NCBI RefSeq assembly: GCF_024159265.1
Contig: NZ_JAMYWY010000001.1
Coordinates: forward strand, 3,410,001 to 3,474,000
DNA from: Paenibacillus sp. 1781tsa1
GTDB taxonomy: Bacteria; Bacillota; Bacilli; Paenibacillales; Paenibacillaceae
DNA length: 64,000 nt
Direction: 5' to 3'
In this document: positions 27,844 through 37,683 of the stretch, piece after piece
How positions within the stretch are numbered: the first letter of the stretch is position 1
How the letters are laid out: each line of letters begins with the position of its first letter
Made by a program: the position numbers and the translations under genes
Notes under the pieces: model-generated
What the model saw: the letters and a program-made list of their open reading frames with translations, nothing else
Told to the model about the DNA's origin: nothing
Database searches by the model: none

Positions 27844-30117
27844 ATGGATAAATCAATCAATGAATTATTGTCGGCATTGACCCTGGCAGAGAAAGCTTCA
27901 CTCTGCGCAGGATTGAATATGTGGATGACGAAAGGAATCGAGCGGTTAAACATTCCGCCGGTTCATATGTATGATGGGACAAACGGCATCCGTAAAACGA
28001 ACAGTGATGAAGAAATGGGTATTACAACGGAAAATGTACCTGCAACCTGTTACCCTACGGGTTCAGCCATCGGTTCTTCGTGGAATACGGAATTGTTGCA
28101 TGAAGTCGGTGTGGCACTGGGACGTGAATCGAAAACGATGGACGTCGAGCTGCTGCTTGGACCTGGTGTAAATATGAAAAGAACGCCGCTTGGCGGAAGA
28201 AACTTCGAATACTATTCGGAAGACCCATACTTGACGGGGGAACTTGGTGCGGCGTTTATAAACGGAATCCAAAGCGAAGGCGTGGGCGCTTCTATCAAAC
28301 ACTTTGCAGGCAACAACCAGGAATTCGAGAAAATGGTGACCAGTTCGGAAATCGACGAGCGGACGCTTCGCGAAATTTACCTGAGCGCCTTTGAACGTAT
28401 TATTAAGAAATCCGACCCATGGACGGTCATGTGTTCCTATAATTTATTGAATGGAACCTATACGAGTGAGAACGAACATTTACTGCATGACATTTTGAGA
28501 GAAGAGTGGGGTTATGAAGGTGTTGTCCTATCCGACTGGACAGCTGTCAATGACCGCATACGTGGTCTGAAGGCCGGGCTTGATCTGGAGATGCCAGGTC
28601 CCGCTCATTACAATGCCAAAGCAATCATTGAAGCGGTTCAGAACGGAAGCCTGTCCGAAGAAAAGTTGGATCAAAGCGTGGGTCGAATTTTGAAACTGGT
28701 TGAGCGGGTAACGGGCAAAAAAGATTTGGAATCATCTCCAGATTCGGACTATCATGCACTTGCACGTAAAGCGGCGGCCGAGAGTATCGTGCTTCTGAAA
28801 AATGAGAACGCGATTCTTCCCCTAGGGAAGGAGTCCATTTCGTCGATTGCCGTGATCGGACGGTTTGCCAAAAAACCAAGAATTCAGGGAGCGGGCAGCG
28901 CGAAGGTAACACCTACAAAAGTCGATATTCCATGGGACGAGATAAAGAATCTGGCTGGTGATGCCACGACCATGAAATATGCAGAAGGGTACCCGGAGGA
29001 TGACTCTATCAATGATGAGCTAATTAAGGAAAGTGTCTCATTAGCCATGAATTCCGATGTTGCTGTATTGTTTGTGGGCCAACCGGAATATGCCGAATCG
29101 GAGATGCATGATTTGCAAGGCATTGATCTACCCGAGCATCAGGTAAAATTAATTCTCGCGGTAGCGGCGGTTCAGCCCAAGTGCATCGTTGTGACGAGCA
29201 GCGGTTCCGCACTGGCGATGCGTCCATGGGTACAACATGTTCCTGGTGTGATTCATTCATGGTTGTCGGGTCAAGGCATGGGTAAAGTGATTGCAGATGT
29301 ATTATTCGGACAGACGAATCCATCGGGCAAGTTGTCTGAGACCTTCCCTGTTAAACTGTCGGACAACCCCTCACATATGCGAATTCGCGGAGAGAACGGC
29401 AAGCTGTATTATCGCGAAGGCCTTTTCGTAGGTTATCGATATTATGACCGGAAAGAACTGGCACCTCAATTCCCGTTTGGACACGGATTGTCTTACACAT
29501 CGTTTTTGTATACGGATCTGGAAGTGGCTCAGACCCATAACGGTGTGACTGTGTCCTTCCAATTGAAAAATACCGGTAAGCGCAAGGGGAAAGAAGTTGT
29601 TCAACTGTATGTTCACGATGAAGAGTGCACATGGACCCGTCCAGAGAAAGAATTAAAAGCTTTCACTAAAGTTGAACTGGAGCCGGGTGAACAACGTATG
29701 ATTACTTTTGAACTGGAAGAGAGAGACTTTTCATACTACAACACCAAGTATAATCGTTGGGTGGCAGAGACCGGATTTTTCCAAATTTCACTTGGCAGCT
29801 CGTCCAAAGATCTCCGAATTACGGAACGTCTGCATTGTGACTTTGGTAAGGAAGAAATCACTTTCCACAAATTCAGTCTGCTTAGTGAGTGGATGAGTGA
29901 TCCGGCAGCAAAACAGGAATTGGAACATTGCCTGAATGAAATGAACGAGCATGTTACAGACAAGGTATATCTTAATGAGGAGTTTGTGGGATTCTGGGCA
30001 GATTTCCCGATGATCAAAGTATTCCAAATGTTCGGTCAACAATGGATGAATGAACGTTCACCTGATGAAATTATTCATGAACTTATCACCAAGGTTAATC
30101 AGGCACGAAATGAATAG
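27844..30117 (+). CDS. GH3 beta-glucosidase-type enzyme, intracellular
   Basis: 757 residues from the ATG at 27844 (AGAAGGG 8 bp upstream). The GH3 N-terminal barrel has nucleophile D231 (GVVLSDW) and the sugar-binding motif KHFAGNNQE. The alpha/beta C-domain follows at about 310-540, and a fibronectin-III-like domain near 565-650 (KGKEVVQLYVHD). It has about 90 further residues. No signal peptide. It cleaves terminal beta-linked glucose or xylose. Pairing with a PTS EIIC is unusual because PTS products are phosphorylated and GH3 enzymes normally are not phospho-glycosidases. Confidence 0.92.
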   Translation: MDKSINELLSALTLAEKASLCAGLNMWMTKGIERLNIPPVHMYDGTNGIRKTNSDEEMGITTENVPATCYPTGSAIGSSWNTELLHEVGVALGRESKTMDVELLLGPGVNMKRTPLGGRNFEYYSEDPYLTGELGAAFINGIQSEGVGASIKHFAGNNQEFEKMVTSSEIDERTLREIYLSAFERIIKKSDPWTVMCSYNLLNGTYTSENEHLLHDILREEWGYEGVVLSDWTAVNDRIRGLKAGLDLEMPGPAHYNAKAIIEAVQNGSLSEEKLDQSVGRILKLVERVTGKKDLESSPDSDYHALARKAAAESIVLLKNENAILPLGKESISSIAVIGRFAKKPRIQGAGSAKVTPTKVDIPWDEIKNLAGDATTMKYAEGYPEDDSINDELIKESVSLAMNSDVAVLFVGQPEYAESEMHDLQGIDLPEHQVKLILAVAAVQPKCIVVTSSGSALAMRPWVQHVPGVIHSWLSGQGMGKVIADVLFGQTNPSGKLSETFPVKLSDNPSHMRIRGENGKLYYREGLFVGYRYYDRKELAPQFPFGHGLSYTSFLYTDLEVAQTHNGVTVSFQLKNTGKRKGKEVVQLYVHDEECTWTRPEKELKAFTKVELEPGEQRMITFELEERDFSYYNTKYNRWVAETGFFQISLGSSSKDLRITERLHCDFGKEEITFHKFSLLSEWMSDPAAKQELEHCLNEMNEHVTDKVYLNEEFVGFWADFPMIKVFQMFGQQWMNERSPDEIIHELITKVNQARNE

Positions 30118-30126
30118 TTAAGTAAA

Positions 30127-30175
30127 AGAAAAACCAAGTTCGATCCTAAACAAAGGACATGAACTTGGTTTTTCT
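30127..30175 (+). terminator. Intrinsic terminator after the GH3 gene
   Basis: AGAAAAACCAAGTTC / GAACTTGGTTTTTCT, a long nearly perfect inverted repeat with an inner GGATC-like stem. It works in both directions. Confidence 0.88.
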
Positions 30176-30187
30176 AACCTTACGGGA

Positions 30188-30243
30188 TATATCGTTTAAA
30201 AGCTACAGAACGCTATGCACAACTTACTCGAATAAACGATATA
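30188..30243. repeat. 11-bp perfect inverted repeat, 34 bp apart
   Basis: TATATCGTTTA (30188-30198) and TAAACGATATA (30233-30243) are exact reverse complements. They lie in the ~300 bp gene-free stretch before the iron-uptake gene. No function is recognised. Confidence 0.5.
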
Positions 30244-30302
30244 AATGCCGATCGATACGAACTGGCCACCCATACGGGGGCTCTTTTTATTTATCATGTA
30301 AA

Positions 30303-30317
30303 TGATATTGATTATTG
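30303..30317 (+). promoter_or_regulatory. Fur box upstream of the siderophore-binding lipoprotein
   Basis: TGATATTGATTATTG matches most positions of the 7-1-7 Fur consensus TGATAATNATTATCA. It indicates repression by iron. Confidence 0.65.
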
Positions 30318-30418
30318 TTCTCATTTACAACCTTCGACATTTACTATATACTAACAATAATGATTTTACATATTGGTCAAAAAGACAAAAGAGAATTCAA
30401 AAGGGAGAGATTATTTAC

Positions 30419-31501
30419 ATGTTGGTATCCGTTAAAAAAGGGATGATTCTATGTTTGATTACTGCAATGATTCTGGTGCTCGCAGCGTGTTCAAGCAACA
30501 ATAGCGGCAGCGAAGATACGAATGGCAGCTCACAGCAAGCTGCGGAGAGCAGCGCCACGAATGCAGCAACAAACGGGGAACAAACCGACGCAGACGCTTC
30601 AACACCTGCTGAAACAACTTACCCGGTAACCGTTTCAAACTATACAACAGAGAACGGCACCTGGGTGAAGAAGGATCAAACGTTTGACAAGGCACCTGAA
30701 CGAGTAGTTGCTAATACCCAAGGTGCAGCCGAACTAATGATTCGCCTTGGTTTGACAGACAAGCTTGTGGGTGTAGCTGCGTTGTTTGGTAGTGTACCTG
30801 AAGATATTGCGGATGAGTTTAAACAAATTCCTGTGCTGTCTGAAGGTTATGTAGGTAAGGAAGTGACCATAGGTGCTTCGCCTGACCTGGTTGTGGGGCG
30901 TGGTGGATTGTTTGAGGATGCGGATTGGGGTGTTGGTACAGTAAGCAGCTTGAATGATATGGGGATCAAAACGTATGTACAAAGCACCAGTGTTCCTGAT
31001 GCATCGTTAGATAGCCTGTATCAGGATATTACTGAATTAGGTGAGATATTCAACGTACAAGCGAATGCAGCGGCATATATTGAGACGCTAAAAGCGCGAG
31101 AGAATGCCTTGTCGGCCCGAGCTAGCGCTGAAACGATCAACTATGCATCTTTTTCAGATAATGGTGATGGAACCATTGGAATCTACAACGGAAACGGAGA
31201 TACGTTTATTGAAAGTGCAATGTCATTGATCAATATGCATAATATGCTGATTAATGAAACCGGCACACTTAGTCTGGAGAAGCTAATCGAGATTAATCCA
31301 GATGCCCTGATTATTTCCAGGTATGCTGGTGGCATTGATCCAGAAGAAACGATTAAAAAGCTGCTAGCCAACAAGCAGGTGCAAAACATTAATGCAGTTA
31401 AGAACAAGAAAATCTACATTATTGATTTCAACAACTTCTGGGGCTACGGAGATTCCATCTTCACAGGTGTTGAAGGGCTCGCTGATGATCTCGGGTTGTA
31501 A
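30419..31501 (+). CDS. Iron-siderophore-type ABC substrate-binding lipoprotein
   Basis: 360 residues from the ATG at 30419 (AAGGGAGAG 9 bp upstream; the frame is open further but that part carries the Fur box). Lipobox LVLAAC with lipidated Cys24, a low-complexity Ser/Ala/Thr tether (about 25-70), then a class III (FepB/FhuD-like) binding fold beginning APERVVANTQGAAELMIRLG. It captures ferric siderophore on the outer membrane face. No permease or ATPase gene is adjacent, so it must share a transporter encoded elsewhere. Confidence 0.88.
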   Translation: MLVSVKKGMILCLITAMILVLAACSSNNSGSEDTNGSSQQAAESSATNAATNGEQTDADASTPAETTYPVTVSNYTTENGTWVKKDQTFDKAPERVVANTQGAAELMIRLGLTDKLVGVAALFGSVPEDIADEFKQIPVLSEGYVGKEVTIGASPDLVVGRGGLFEDADWGVGTVSSLNDMGIKTYVQSTSVPDASLDSLYQDITELGEIFNVQANAAAYIETLKARENALSARASAETINYASFSDNGDGTIGIYNGNGDTFIESAMSLINMHNMLINETGTLSLEKLIEINPDALIISRYAGGIDPEETIKKLLANKQVQNINAVKNKKIYIIDFNNFWGYGDSIFTGVEGLADDLGL

Positions 31502-31513
31502 ATGAGTCCCCTT

Positions 31514-31542
31514 AAAAGTCGCTATTTTAGCGGCTTTTTTTG
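31514..31542 (+). terminator. Intrinsic terminator
   Basis: AGTCGCTATTTTAGCGGCT hairpin (one GU pair) followed by TTTTTTG. Confidence 0.85.
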
Positions 31543-31678
31543 TTATCTGGAACCCGATCTCCGACTCTAGTTGAACCGGGTTAACTCGTTGAATGATAAT
31601 GAGAGTGGAGTCAAACTTTATTTGGAATCTAACGTTACTATTATAAGATTAAAAATCACATGAATGGGGTGAGTCGCT

Positions 31679-32533
31679 GTGAAAATGAAGTATTTGAAAA
31701 AAGTAGTTGTCGTTGCATTAGTGATGTCCGTCTTATTACCACTGGGGGCTCAAAAATCTGAAGCAGCAAAAAAATACGTTGATTTGGAAATTCAGTGGGC
31801 AGACGGCCGTATTAACCATGTTGAGACGTTACACAAGGATGGAGTCACTTACGGAAGCTTGTTCTCACTGGGTATTAAGGCAGGTCTGCCGTGGGGGATG
31901 GACGATGATAATACGGCCGTACTGAAGAACAGTCAGAAGCATATTGTAGTGCACTTGGGAAGTAAAATTGCCGAAGTGGATGGTCAAAAAGTAGATATGG
32001 GCAGTGAACCTGTGTGGTATATTAGTAACCTTTATGTGCCCATTAGTTTTCTTGCAACTGCTATGGACGGGGAAGTGACTCATCAAGATACGAAGACGAA
32101 CAAGGTAACCGTGACTGGGCTGAGTAGTTATACCGATACTTTTTATGGCAGCAACATGGGATACATCTATATGATTCGTGCTGCAAAAGGTGATCTTGAA
32201 ATTACGAATGCAGTTACTGGAAAAAAGAGTCTGATTCCATTAGGTATAAAGGATATGAATGTAAATACCCATGATCTCAAGATCAATTTCAAGCGGAGTC
32301 CTCAAAATCTACTTATTGTCATCATAGAACATACTAACCGAGAAACGGAAGACTACGATCTTTACACGTTGGTATTCAAAAACAAAGGTCTGGTTCGCAA
32401 ATCCATTGCTCACGGGGTAACGGGGCAGCATGAGATTTTAAATGAAGATGGTACCATTGAACTCATCGATGACAACTGTATACGTATTATCGAAGATGGA
32501 AGTGGTAAAGTGCTTGAAGTGCTTCCTCGTTGA
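31679..32533 (+). CDS. Secreted copper-amine-oxidase-N-like (stalk) domain protein
   Basis: 284 residues. Signal peptide with cleavage near SEA-AKK (about 30). Residues about 50-145 resemble the Cu_amine_oxidN1 stalk domain common in secreted Paenibacillus proteins (YGSLFSLGIKAGLPWGMDDD, VPISFLATAMDGEV). The remainder has no recognised domain. Start GTG after GGGGTGA (6 bp). Function unknown; probably an extracellular or wall-associated protein. Confidence 0.7.
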   Translation: MKMKYLKKVVVVALVMSVLLPLGAQKSEAAKKYVDLEIQWADGRINHVETLHKDGVTYGSLFSLGIKAGLPWGMDDDNTAVLKNSQKHIVVHLGSKIAEVDGQKVDMGSEPVWYISNLYVPISFLATAMDGEVTHQDTKTNKVTVTGLSSYTDTFYGSNMGYIYMIRAAKGDLEITNAVTGKKSLIPLGIKDMNVNTHDLKINFKRSPQNLLIVIIEHTNRETEDYDLYTLVFKNKGLVRKSIAHGVTGQHEILNEDGTIELIDDNCIRIIEDGSGKVLEVLPR

Positions 32534-32592
32534 ATAGATATCTAATATCTCAAAGAGCCGCTGATCAGAGTGATCGGCGGCAAAGATAACAT

Positions 32593-32817
32593 TTAATTAG
32601 GAGCAATGGGGGATAAGTTCGGTATGACAACTTCGCTTCCAGGCTCCATTAACATGATGTGACATTCCTTATCGGCGGAAGGCTTAATCTCAACTCCCTT
32701 AGGGACAATAAACATCTCATCTTTGGAAAGTCTCACTTGACCATCACGAAAATCAATAATCATCTCACTTTCGAGCACAGAAAACAACTTAACAGTTTCC
32801 TCTTTAGATTTAGGCAT
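32593..32817 (-). pseudogene. Cupin domain protein, N-terminal half missing
   Basis: 74 residues. The C-terminal half of a small single-domain cupin is clear (MIIDFRDGQVRLSKDEMFIV, PKGVEIKPSADKEC, IMLMEPGS). Homologous cupins of about 110 residues have a preceding metal-site strand (HxH...E), which is absent here. The start of the gene appears to be lost, because the adjacent upstream DNA is an AraC fragment. It is probably not functional. Confidence 0.6.
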
Positions 32818-32837
32818 AACATGGATGCCTGTTGAAA

Positions 32838-33042
32838 TCAGGCTGAATTATTGATGAACTTCTGACGATACGCAGTAGGAGAGACGCCATTTTGTTTTTT
32901 GAACACTCTACTAAAATAAAAGGGGTCAGCAATGCCAACGGTTTCAGCAATCTGTTTTACAGACGCGTCATTTGCCAAAAATGTGTGCAAAATGCGCTGC
33001 TAACTGATTAACGTCTACTTTCACATTCCATACCTCGTTTCA
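32838..33042 (-). pseudogene. AraC family regulator remnant with internal deletion
   Basis: Reading leftward, [13 protein letters not shown] (the start of an AraC first helix-turn-helix) is followed, in a different frame, by the second one and C-terminus ([39 protein letters not shown]), ending at a TGA at 32838-32840. About 30 residues between the two halves and the whole N-terminal part are missing. A perfect Fur box lies just upstream, as for iron-responsive AraC/Btr-type regulators. Confidence 0.7.
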
Positions 33043-33097
33043 ATAATGATTGCCGGCCTGTTGAGATAAATCGCTGCAGATCTTACTATAACATTAT

Positions 33098-33112
33098 TGA
33101 TAATCATTATCA
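33098..33112. promoter_or_regulatory. Perfect Fur box
   Basis: TGATAATCATTATCA matches the 7-1-7 Fur consensus at every position and is palindromic. Both remaining neighbours are decayed genes or empty DNA, so it may now control nothing. Confidence 0.8.
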
Positions 33113-33264
33113 CTGTCGATATATAAAACAACCACTCTTCAAAAATTACGAGAATACATATGAGAAACCTCATTTTTACATATGGGCAAAACCTGTAGAT
33201 CTGCAATTGCTTTATTCGAAAAAAACATATCTCTTTACAGAAGCTTCTGCTGGTATGAAAATGG

Positions 33265-33304
33265 AGAATAACCCTGCCTAATAAGGTGGGGTTATTCTTT
33301 TTTA
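33265..33304. terminator. Orphan bidirectional terminator
   Basis: AGAATAACCC / GGGTTATTCT arms followed by TTTTTT. No gene ends here now on the plus strand, and 33113-33264 holds nothing recognised. It supports the view that a gene was lost. Confidence 0.75.
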
Positions 33305-33370
33305 ATTCACTTTTTGAAGGATTCGAGATGGTTTGCAAAACGCTGTAATAGATAGAGGGGCAGGAATATC

Positions 33371-34796
<1,426 letters not shown>

Positions 34797-34932
34797 TTGG
34801 AGTTTAACGGATGATAATTAGACGTTTACTTTATTAACATATTGAGGTTGTATATTAAGCTATGGAAACGACCTGACTGCAAATTTATCGTGGATTGTTT
34901 ATATTAAAATGATGATTAGCCATAAGGAAAGT

Positions 34933-34976
34933 AGCATAATTTTCGAACGGAAATGTTCGAGGGTTATGCTTTTTGT
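34933..34976 (+). terminator. Intrinsic terminator after the collagen-like gene
   Basis: AGCATAA...TTATGCT outer stem with an inner TTCGAAC / GTTCGAG stem, followed by TTTTTG. Confidence 0.8.
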
Positions 34977-35041
34977 TATGTTTGTCTTTATAAATTCAGT
35001 GAATTATGAAACTCGGCGTGCGGCAGCTGAATACGTGGGAA

Positions 35042-35230
35042 TTATACGGACGTCTCGCTCCTATAGAGAAGGTCTGGATGAACCATAGCTGTACCGGCTG
35101 CAGCCTCCCAAGCATCATCAAAGGAATGTAGAGTCGGATCCTCGGATTTAATCTGAATAGTTGCTCTACATAGTTTGGATAACAACTTTAAAAATGCATT
35201 AATTTCGTGCGTGTAACTACCTCGCTTCAA
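35042..35230 (-). CDS. Doubtful small ORF
   Basis: 62 residues (start TTG; MKRGSYTHEINAFLKLLSKL... ending LLYRSETSV). The composition is protein-like, and a GGAAG is found upstream, but the spacing is poor and no family is recognised. It could be the tail of a lost gene. Confidence 0.22.
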   Translation of the reverse strand: MKRGSYTHEINAFLKLLSKLCRATIQIKSEDPTLHSFDDAWEAAAGTAMVHPDLLYRSETSV

Positions 35231-35395
35231 AGTGCGTACTTCCCGAAAGGATTGTTAAGCTCTACAATTTAGTTATAATTGGACAACAAGGGATAACAAA
35301 ATTATGAAAGTGCAGATGAGCAGCAAACAATACGCCGCAGACATTCTGAAGGCAAGCACGAACTAATCCAAATGTTTATTTGAGAAGGGGAACCC

Positions 35396-36865
35396 ATGTC
35401 CATTCGAATAAAAATGCTACTGTCCTTCACGGGCATGCTCGTTATAAGTTTACTGTTCATCCTGCTTACGGCTAGCCTATACACGATTGCAGCCACAGGG
35501 GATCTACAGAGTTTTCGCGATATTTACAAGGTGCATTATCAGATCAATCCACTGACTGAACAGGGAGAATCGATCTTTCAAGAGATGAAGTTTCTGGCCA
35601 AAAATGACCCGGATGATCTGCAGAACAAGGTTTTACTGCGTGAATATGACATGAAGCTGCGGGCTGAGAAGTCTGGGCTCTACGTCAGACGGGAGAATAG
35701 CCAGATCTTCGAATCGTTGACCTTCAACCAGCCAGAACTAAAGCAAGCACTGCCTGCCTATGATCTTAACAATTATCAGATTCGAAGCACTTTCAATATT
35801 GGTGAACGATTTTATGCGTATGCAAAGTTTGATTTTCAATATTCAGATGGGGAACGGGGAAGTATCTTCGTCATACGTGAGAGAAGCCCCTTCGCAGAGC
35901 TTACTCGCAAGCTGCTACCTGTGATGTCATTACTGCTTATCGGCGTCCTGATCATCGCGAATCTGCTCTTGTTCCGCTGGATCACGCGTAGTTTCATTAA
36001 GCCGCTCAATCAACTACGAAGCTCAGCCGAGCATATTAAGGATGGCAATCTATCCTTTAAAATTCAATTAAACTCCAATGATGAAGTTGGACAACTCAGT
36101 GAAGCATTTGAGAGTATGCGGAATCAATTGCAGCGCTCCTATGCGTTACGACAGCAGGACGAAGAGAACCGCAAAGAGCTCATTTCCAACATTTCGCATG
36201 ATCTTCGTACCCCAATTACTAATATTAAAGGTTATATTGAGGGCATTCGTGACGGAGTGGCTAGTACTCCGGAGAAAATGGAGAGTTACGTTAATATCAT
36301 TCACTCCAAAGCAGTTAGCATGGATAAGCTGGTGGATGAACTGTTTTTGTATTCGAAGCTTGACTTGAATCAAGAGCCTTTCCTGTTCGAGACAGTTGAT
36401 ATCGCTGATTTCCTGGAAGACAGCATTGAAGAGTTGAGATACGATCTGGAGGACAAAGGTGTTGCCTTGCATTGGAATAACCAGGTGTCTGGTCCCGCTA
36501 TGTCTGCTGTGGATCCGGAGAAGTTAAAACGTACCGTTGTCAATGTGGTGGATAATGCACTCAAATACATGGAGAATGACCTCAAACGATTCGAGATTAC
36601 ACTTCAAGCGGATGAGAATTGGATTACGATGGCGTTTAAAGACAATGGCAGAGGGATAGCCGAAGAGGCACTGCCTTATATATTTGAACGCTTCTATCGC
36701 GCAGAACAATCTCGCAACTCCTCAACGGGTGGAAGTGGGCTTGGGCTGGCCATTGCCCGCCAGATCATTGATGGACATGGGGGCTTCATCTGGGCAGAAA
36801 GCAAGCCCAATAATGGCACGAGCATATATATCAAACTGAAACGGCTAAATGAAGAGAGGGACTAA
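35396..36865 (+). CDS. Sensor histidine kinase (HAMP-HisKA-HATPase)
   Basis: 489 residues. Transmembrane helices at about 8-32 and 173-194 flank a ~140-residue extracellular sensor. HAMP at about 195-248, phospho-acceptor H268 (ISNISHDLRTPITN), and HATPase with N box VVDNALKYM, G1 DNGRGI and G2 GGSGLGLAIA. It phosphorylates the OmpR-type regulator encoded 6 bp downstream. The signal is unknown. ATG after GAAGGGGAA. Its position before the SLH protein and ankyrin lipoprotein suggests an envelope-related role. Confidence 0.92.
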   Translation: MSIRIKMLLSFTGMLVISLLFILLTASLYTIAATGDLQSFRDIYKVHYQINPLTEQGESIFQEMKFLAKNDPDDLQNKVLLREYDMKLRAEKSGLYVRRENSQIFESLTFNQPELKQALPAYDLNNYQIRSTFNIGERFYAYAKFDFQYSDGERGSIFVIRERSPFAELTRKLLPVMSLLLIGVLIIANLLLFRWITRSFIKPLNQLRSSAEHIKDGNLSFKIQLNSNDEVGQLSEAFESMRNQLQRSYALRQQDEENRKELISNISHDLRTPITNIKGYIEGIRDGVASTPEKMESYVNIIHSKAVSMDKLVDELFLYSKLDLNQEPFLFETVDIADFLEDSIEELRYDLEDKGVALHWNNQVSGPAMSAVDPEKLKRTVVNVVDNALKYMENDLKRFEITLQADENWITMAFKDNGRGIAEEALPYIFERFYRAEQSRNSSTGGSGLGLAIARQIIDGHGGFIWAESKPNNGTSIYIKLKRLNEERD

Positions 36866-36871
36866 TGAGTC

Positions 36872-37564
36872 ATGGCAAACATTTTGATCATTGAGGACGA
36901 AACAACGATTGCGGAACTGGAGCGGGATTATTTTGAGCTCAATGGATTTTCCGTGGATCTATGCCACAGCGGAGATGAAGGCCTGAAGCAGGCACTGGAG
37001 GGGGACTACAATCTGATCATTGTTGATCTGATGCTTCCGGGACTCGACGGCTTCGAATGTTGCAGGCGCATTCGCGAGGTAAAGGAGGTACCCATCCTTG
37101 TCGTTTCCGCGAAAAAGGAAGAAATCGATAAGATCAGAACATTTAATCTGGGAGTGGATGACTTTATTACAAAACCGTTCAGCCCAAGTGAATTGGTTGC
37201 GCGAGCAAAGGCTCATTTGACCCGATACGAGAGACTACTTAGCAAAAACAAACCAGCTGAGCAGGATGAAATCCACATTAGGGGGCTTCACATTGACAAA
37301 GGATCACGCCGCGTTTTCGTTAATGGCGAAGAGGTAGCGATTACAACCAAGGAATTCGAGTTACTTGTATTTCTTGCGAGTCATCCCAATCGTGTATTCA
37401 GCAAATCAGATCTGTTTGAGCGCATCTGGGGCATGGATTCCACTGGAGACATAGCAACGGTTACCGTCCATATTCGCAAACTGCGTGGCAAGCTGGAGAC
37501 AGACCCCAAAAATCCGGAGTATATTGAAACCGTATGGGGCGCAGGCTACCGGTTTACTGCATAA
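36872..37564 (+). CDS. OmpR/PhoB family response regulator
   Basis: 230 residues. Receiver domain with E8/D9, phospho-acceptor D52 (LIIVDLMLPG) and conserved Lys in DDFITKPFSP. The winged-helix output is at about 130-228 (TTKEFELLVFLASHPNRVFS, YIETVWGAGYRF). ATG after GAGAGGGACTAA. Partner of the kinase immediately upstream. Confidence 0.94.
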   Translation: MANILIIEDETTIAELERDYFELNGFSVDLCHSGDEGLKQALEGDYNLIIVDLMLPGLDGFECCRRIREVKEVPILVVSAKKEEIDKIRTFNLGVDDFITKPFSPSELVARAKAHLTRYERLLSKNKPAEQDEIHIRGLHIDKGSRRVFVNGEEVAITTKEFELLVFLASHPNRVFSKSDLFERIWGMDSTGDIATVTVHIRKLRGKLETDPKNPEYIETVWGAGYRFTA

Positions 37565-37683
37565 GTTTCGTGAAAATTTAGAGCCAGTTTATATTTTGTT
37601 AATAACTTTATCATTGGGAGTTTCTTTTTGTCCTCTATTCTATAGATACAAGCAACTACAACCTATAGAGGAGGAATTCAACC

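Larger units (their letters stand above)
34797..35395. other. 600-bp gap with little content
   Basis: Contains the terminator at 34933-34976 and a doubtful leftward ORF at 35042-35230. The rest is AT-rich. The last 30 bp hold the ribosome binding site GAGAAGGGGAAC of the kinase gene. Confidence 0.5.

Noticed and set aside
33021-33338. Leftward 105-residue ORF
   Set aside because: Begins inside the terminator and covers the Fur box and AraC remnant in a different frame; no ribosome binding site.
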